Part shown: positions 31,618-35,835 of the stretch, piece by piece
Layout of the letters: each line of letters starts with the position of its first letter
How positions within the stretch are numbered: position 1 is the first letter of the stretch
Origin: Clostridiales bacterium
GTDB lineage: Bacteria > Bacillota > Desulfotomaculia > Desulfotomaculales > VENG01
Assembly (NCBI GenBank): GCA_016278505.1
Contig: JADQBQ010000015.1
Location: forward strand, 1-35,835
DNA: 35,835 nt
Direction of reading: 5' to 3'
Made by a program: the position numbers and the translations under genes
Notes under the pieces: generated by a model
The model's database searches: none
Seen by the model: the letters and a program-made list of their open reading frames with translations, nothing else
Told to the model about the DNA's origin: nothing

Positions 31618-31905
31618 ATGCCACATATAAGACCGGTTTCAGATTTGCGAAACAATTTTGCTGATATTTCGAGGACGGTACACGAAACAGCAGAACCTGT
31701 GTTCCTGACTAAGAATGGTTATGGTGACATGGTTGTAATGAGTATTGAAGCCTATGAGCGCAAATTGTTTGAAAGTGAAATCTATTTTAAGCTGAAAGAA
31801 GCAGAGTTAGAAGCAAAATCTACCGGTGTACGTTATTCGCATGAAAAAGTGTTTTCTGATTTAAGGAAAAATCTTGCTGATAAGATTGGCAAGGATAATG
31901 TATAA
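31618..31905 (+). CDS. Phd/YefM-family antitoxin
   Basis: 95 residues. The DNA-binding N-terminal fold is recognisable: IRPVSDLRNNFADISRTVHE (YefM-type SDLRNNF), then PVFLTKNGYGDMVVMSIEAYER. The C-terminal half is charged and probably wraps the toxin. GGGGTGAT precedes the ATG. The last codons overlap the toxin start, as usual for coupled pairs, and an inverted repeat covers its promoter. Confidence 0.9.
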   Translation: MPHIRPVSDLRNNFADISRTVHETAEPVFLTKNGYGDMVVMSIEAYERKLFESEIYFKLKEAELEAKSTGVRYSHEKVFSDLRKNLADKIGKDNV

Positions 31906-32203
31906 GTTAAAATACCTACCTTTGGCACAAATGGATTTGAGAAATATTACGAGTTATATTGCCGACAGCCTTAAAGCACCAAAGGCTGCCATGGATTTGG
32001 TTAATGCCCTTGACAATTCAATTTCCCGGCTTCAAAAATTTCCATACTCTTGTAAGGTATATCAACCAATAAAACAGCTTGAAGCTGAATACAGAATGTT
32101 ACCTGTAAAAAATTACATGGTATTCTATATGGTGACTGAGCATGAGGTAGAAATACACAGAATTATTTATGCCAGGATGAATCTTGAAAAGCTTATCAAA
32201 TAG
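31898..32203 (+). CDS. RelE/ParE-superfamily toxin
   Basis: 101 residues from the ATG at 31898, inside the end of the antitoxin gene (ATGTATAA overlap). Superfamily features: LPLAQMDLRNITSYIAD helix, RLQKFPYSCKVY, YRMLPVKNYMVFYMV strand and the C-terminal VEIHRIIYARMNLEKLI block. Probably an mRNA-cleaving or gyrase-directed toxin; sequence alone does not decide. Its TAG stop is only 6 bp before the first CRISPR repeat, with no terminator between. Confidence 0.88.
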   Translation: MYKLKYLPLAQMDLRNITSYIADSLKAPKAAMDLVNALDNSISRLQKFPYSCKVYQPIKQLEAEYRMLPVKNYMVFYMVTEHEVEIHRIIYARMNLEKLIK

Positions 32204-32975
32204 CCTCAAGTTTCAATCCACACTCCCGTACCGGGAGTGACAGATTACTTCGAAGCTTATGGGATAGATGAAAGTGTTTCAATCCACACTCCCGTACCGG
32301 GAGTGACGGTGTGCGAGCTGGATATATATTAGACCTACAGCGTTTCAATCCACACTCCCGTACCGGGAGTGACAACTTTATCAGCGAAGAAAAACCAAGA
32401 CACTCTTGTTTCAATCCACACTCCCGTACCGGGAGTGACAATAGCTTATCTCCTGCTGAGTTGGCCATCAGGGTTTCAATCCACACTCCCGTACCGGGAG
32501 TGACCGCCCAGGCTGAAGCCGAGCGTATTAAGAAGCTGGAGTTTCAATCCACACTCCCGTACCGGGAGTGACGAAACGGATCGGATGGATGGAGATATGC
32601 CTATCGGTTTCAATCCACACTCCCGTACCGGGAGTGACTAACTAATTAGTTGCTTTATGTCGTTCTATCACTTATCGGTTTCAATCCACACTCCCGTACC
32701 GGGAGTGACGGTTAGTAGGCGAGAAATAGTGTTCAATGTTTACGTTTCAATCCACACTCCCGTACCGGGAGTGACCTTGCCGGTTAAATTTGATTTGAGG
32801 TTGATGTCATGTTTCAATCCACACTCCCGTACCGGGAGTGACCCGGACACGGTGGTTCGTATTGTCGAGAGCCGACAGTTTCAATCCACACTCCCGTACC
32901 GGGAGTGACCTTGATTCACTGTCAAAATATACACAATACCGGGGTTTCAATCCACACTCCCGTACCGGGAGTGAC

Positions 32976-33010
32976 CTTCCATTTCTCCCGGCCCTCGTTG
33001 CGCCTGTCCT
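32976..33010 (-). other. Spacer 12, diverged partner of spacer 53
   Basis: 35 nt. Shares its last 18 bases (CTCGTTGCGCCTGTCCT and one upstream base) and most of the rest with the spacer at 35699-35734. On the - strand it reads in frame as DRRNEGREKWK. Confidence 0.85.
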
Positions 33011-34371
33011 GTTTCAATCCACACTCCCGTACCGGGAGTGACATTGGGCCATCCAAGGTCGATACAATATAAGGGAGTTTCAATCCACACTCCCGTACCG
33101 GGAGTGACGCAGCACACGTCACGGCACACGCAAGGATGATGTTGTTTCAATCCACACTCCCGTACCGGGAGTGACCATATTGTGGCTATGATAAGTTTAG
33201 AAAATTAATAGTTTCAATCCACACTCCCGTACCGGGAGTGACAGCAAAATATGAGAGCACGGCAAAACTTTCTGGGTTTCAATCCACACTCCCGTACCGG
33301 GAGTGACGGGCCGCAACGCTTGGAACGTGGTGTCTCAGATATGTTTCAATCCACACTCCCGTACCGGGAGTGACCCATAATTGTTGCCTGTCTATACAGT
33401 TTGTTGTGTTTCAATCCACACTCCCGTACCGGGAGTGACACCGATCCCGCCTGGGAAAAGATAAATAATCACGTGTTTCAATCCACACTCCCGTACCGGG
33501 AGTGACATAACCTACGGCTGCCAGGGTGTAGGCGTCTTGATATGTTTCAATCCACACTCCCGTACCGGGAGTGACGATCAAGGATTAATCTTAGCCTGGA
33601 TAGAGTAATTGTTTCAATCCACACTCCCGTACCGGGAGTGACGAAAAACAGTTAAGCTAACCCCTGAAGATAAACAGTTTCAATCCACACTCCCGTACCG
33701 GGAGTGACGCAATATCAGGGATACAATATGGAGATGCAAACAGGTTTCAATCCACACTCCCGTACCGGGAGTGACTTCTGTGCCAGAATTACTTTCTGCT
33801 GAATTAGATGTTTCAATCCACACTCCCGTACCGGGAGTGACATTTGCATGGGATAATGAACAACTGGAACGGGCCGTTTCAATCCACACTCCCGTACCGG
33901 GAGTGACGTGTACCCTTCATAAAAACAGGTTTCTTGTGCCTTGTTTCAATCCACACTCCCGTACCGGGAGTGACCTAAATATATTTTTTTGTTATATTTT
34001 ATTGCAATAGTTTCAATCCACACTCCCGTACCGGGAGTGACAGAAATTTCTAACGGAGCTAATACTTTATTAATAGTTTCAATCCACACTCCCGTACCGG
34101 GAGTGACGTTAGGGGATAATCTTCTAAAGTACAAATCCCTGTTTCAATCCACACTCCCGTACCGGGAGTGACAGTTAAAACAAGCAGGGAATTGGAGTTC
34201 AGATCCGTTTCAATCCACACTCCCGTACCGGGAGTGACTAGTACAACAAAAGCATATCGGACCAAATTGCAAGTTTCAATCCACACTCCCGTACCGGGAG
34301 TGACTTGGCATTGAACGCAGAGGAATCAGGGAATTATGAGTTTCAATCCACACTCCCGTACCGGGAGTGAC

Positions 34372-34408
34372 TGGAGGAGGTCACACAATGAATTATAAGG
34401 ACGTATTG
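34372..34408 (+). other. Spacer 33, contains a ribosome site and start codon
   Basis: 37 nt. On the + strand it reads GGAGGAGGTCACACAATG and then codes for MNYKDVL, so it appears to be taken from the translation start of a target gene. Confidence 0.55.
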
Positions 34409-34571
34409 GTTTCAATCCACACTCCCGTACCGGGAGTGACGTTTGATCTGTGGATCGGTGCCTACTGGGACAAGGGTTTCAATCCACACTCCCGTACCGG
34501 GAGTGACGACAATCCTGGAAAACAGGGGTGGAGTTAATAGTTTCAATCCACACTCCCGTACCGGGAGTGAC

Positions 34572-34673
34572 TTCACACCCACCAAACAACTCAATAATAC
34601 ACCCCAGTTTCAATCCACACTCCCGTACCGGGAGTGACTTCACACCCACCAAACAACTCAATAATACACCCCA
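34572..34673 (-). repeat. Duplicated spacer-repeat unit (spacers 36 and 37)
   Basis: Spacers 34572-34606 and 34639-34673 are identical (35 nt, starting TTCACACCCACC), separated by one repeat. Most simply explained by duplication of one spacer-repeat unit within the array. Confidence 0.95.
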
Positions 34674-35698
34674 GTTTCAATCCACACTCCCGTACCGGGA
34701 GTGACTAACACGTGACGTGACGTAATGCAATAGAATACCGTTTCAATCCACACTCCCGTACCGGGAGTGACGCAAGAAAGAAAAACTTGGATAGATAATA
34801 ACATTGTTTCAATCCACACTCCCGTACCGGGAGTGACCAGTATGCTTAAATGTGTTATTTGCCTGTTATGTGTTTCAATCCACACTCCCGTACCGGGAGT
34901 GACTAACCTTAAGACATTATCTCGATGGTACATACCCGTTTCAATCCACACTCCCGTACCGGGAGTGACGGCCATGACTCCTAATGAATGGCGGCATGTG
35001 ATGTTTCAATCCACACTCCCGTACCGGGAGTGACATTGCACCAGGGGGAAGCTGTATTATCCAGGACTGTTTCAATCCACACTCCCGTACCGGGAGTGAC
35101 AGCCAGCAGGGTACCCTTGGAAGTCACAGATGCAGTTTCAATCCACACTCCCGTACCGGGAGTGACCAGACTACCTTTCCGTCTACCATGCCATGCTTCA
35201 TGTTTCAATCCACACTCCCGTACCGGGAGTGACGAGAGAGTTGTGTATTTACGCCGAGCAGGTAAAAAGTTTCAATCCACACTCCCGTACCGGGAGTGAC
35301 TAGATCAGCACAAAACCACCTACAATCGTCGGATGTTTCAATCCACACTCCCGTACCGGGAGTGACGAGATAGCTATGAGGAATAAAGAGATATTTAAAA
35401 AGTTTCAATCCACACTCCCGTACCGGGAGTGACTACAATATCATAGATAATGTCAGATCAAAATATGGTTTCAATCCACACTCCCGTACCGGGAGTGACA
35501 CCCCTGCTTGTCTATTCTTACCGTTGCCCAAAAGGTTTCAATCCACACTCCCGTACCGGGAGTGACTATAGTTTAGAATTAACTACAATAAATAAATATT
35601 GTTTCAATCCACACTCCCGTACCGGGAGTGACAAAGTCAATAATGACAAGGGTTTCAGCAAATTAAGTTTCAATCCACACTCCCGTACCGGGAGTGAC

Positions 35699-35734
35699 CT
35701 TTCCAGTTCTCCCGGTTCTCGTTGCGCCTGTCCT
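35699..35734 (-). other. Spacer 53, diverged partner of spacer 12
   Basis: 36 nt. On the - strand it reads in frame as DRRNENRENWK, matching the product of spacer 12 except for Gly-to-Asn and Lys-to-Asn. Two spacers from homologous genes of different invaders. Confidence 0.85.
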
Positions 35735-35835
35735 GTTTCAATCCACACTCCCGTACCGGGAGTGACTCGGCAACTCATAAGATACTACATCTGACCTATC
35801 TTCGTTTCAATCCACACTCCCGTACCGGGAGTGAC

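Larger units (their letters stand above)
32210..35835 (-). CRISPR. CRISPR array, 55 identical 32-bp repeats, 54 spacers, cut by window edge
   Basis: The repeat on the + strand begins GTTTCAATCC and ends CCGGGAGTGAC. Read on the - strand it ends GTGGATTGAAAC, the crRNA 5'-handle end typical of type I-C (and some I-B/III) repeats, with an 8-bp stem CACTCCCG/CGGGAGTG around GTA. The crRNA is therefore expected from the - strand, and the leader should lie beyond 35835. I saw no variant repeat. Spacers are 32-39 nt, mostly 33-35. The last repeat ends exactly at the window end. No cas genes are present. Reading frames that run through the array are artefacts. Confidence 0.98.

Noticed and set aside
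32210-35835. Overlapping reading frames on both strands with repeated peptides such as VSIHTPVPGVT or VTPGTGVWIET
   Set aside because: These are translations of the CRISPR repeat; there are no ribosome sites and the frames exist only because 66-67 nt units often keep frame.

Overview
The window (about 36 kb, moderate GC) looks like the chromosome of an anaerobic, endospore-forming, monoderm Firmicute of the Desulfotomaculum/Peptococcaceae type. The reasons are a ger spore-germination operon, YjcZ-like small sporulation-type proteins, many lipoproteins with Gram-positive lipoboxes, strong AGGAGG ribosome sites with frequent TTG/GTG starts, a [NiFe] hydrogenase with a b-type cytochrome, and a PhoP/PhoR-Pst system. 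The genus is inference.

Layout. 203-5441 (+): ger operon gerKA-gerKB-gerKC, a small two-helix membrane protein and a second gerKB-type permease. 5491-10797 (-): hydrogenase locus read as small subunit, a 0.5-kb repeat island, large subunit, a COQ7/ferritin-like diiron protein, cytochrome b, maturation protease and an L,D-transpeptidase. 10798-11273: intergenic region rich in hairpins. 11274-14770 (-): a DUF4382-type lipoprotein followed by an ECF metal transporter (NikL/M/Q/O-like), which probably supplies nickel to the hydrogenase. 15056-19873 (-): DUF3842 protein, BamE/SmpA-like lipoprotein, GalT/HIT-like protein, TreT-like glycosyltransferase and an aldo/keto reductase with two 4Fe-4S motifs. 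20082-22224: four very small proteins and a GNAT protein. 22394-26601 (+): pstC-pstA-pstB-phoU-pstS, then lactate dehydrogenase. 27655-31362 (-): an unknown protein, a Spy-like protein, phoR and phoP. 31618-32203 (+): Phd/YefM-RelE/ParE toxin-antitoxin pair. 32210-35835: a CRISPR array (55 identical 32-bp repeats, 54 spacers) that runs to the window edge. No cas genes are present.

How the parts fit. The nickel transporter, maturation protease, both hydrogenase subunits, cytochrome and diiron protein form one functional unit. Its small subunit has a Cys-to-Asp change at a proximal-cluster ligand. PhoP/PhoR probably controls the pst genes through TTTACR-N3-TTTACA motifs seen before both pstC and pstS.

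Most interesting signals: (1) a two-part leader, found twice with a compensated base-pair change, upstream of the DUF4382 and DUF3842 genes; (2) the 3Cys-1Asp hydrogenase with an in-operon diiron protein; (3) two CRISPR spacers that are diverged versions of one coding sequence in the same frame; (4) a toxin-antitoxin pair ending 6 bp from the array; (5) a GC-rich structured element at 11057-11183; (6) a hairpin whose loop sequence is shared between 11.0 kb and 28.8 kb.
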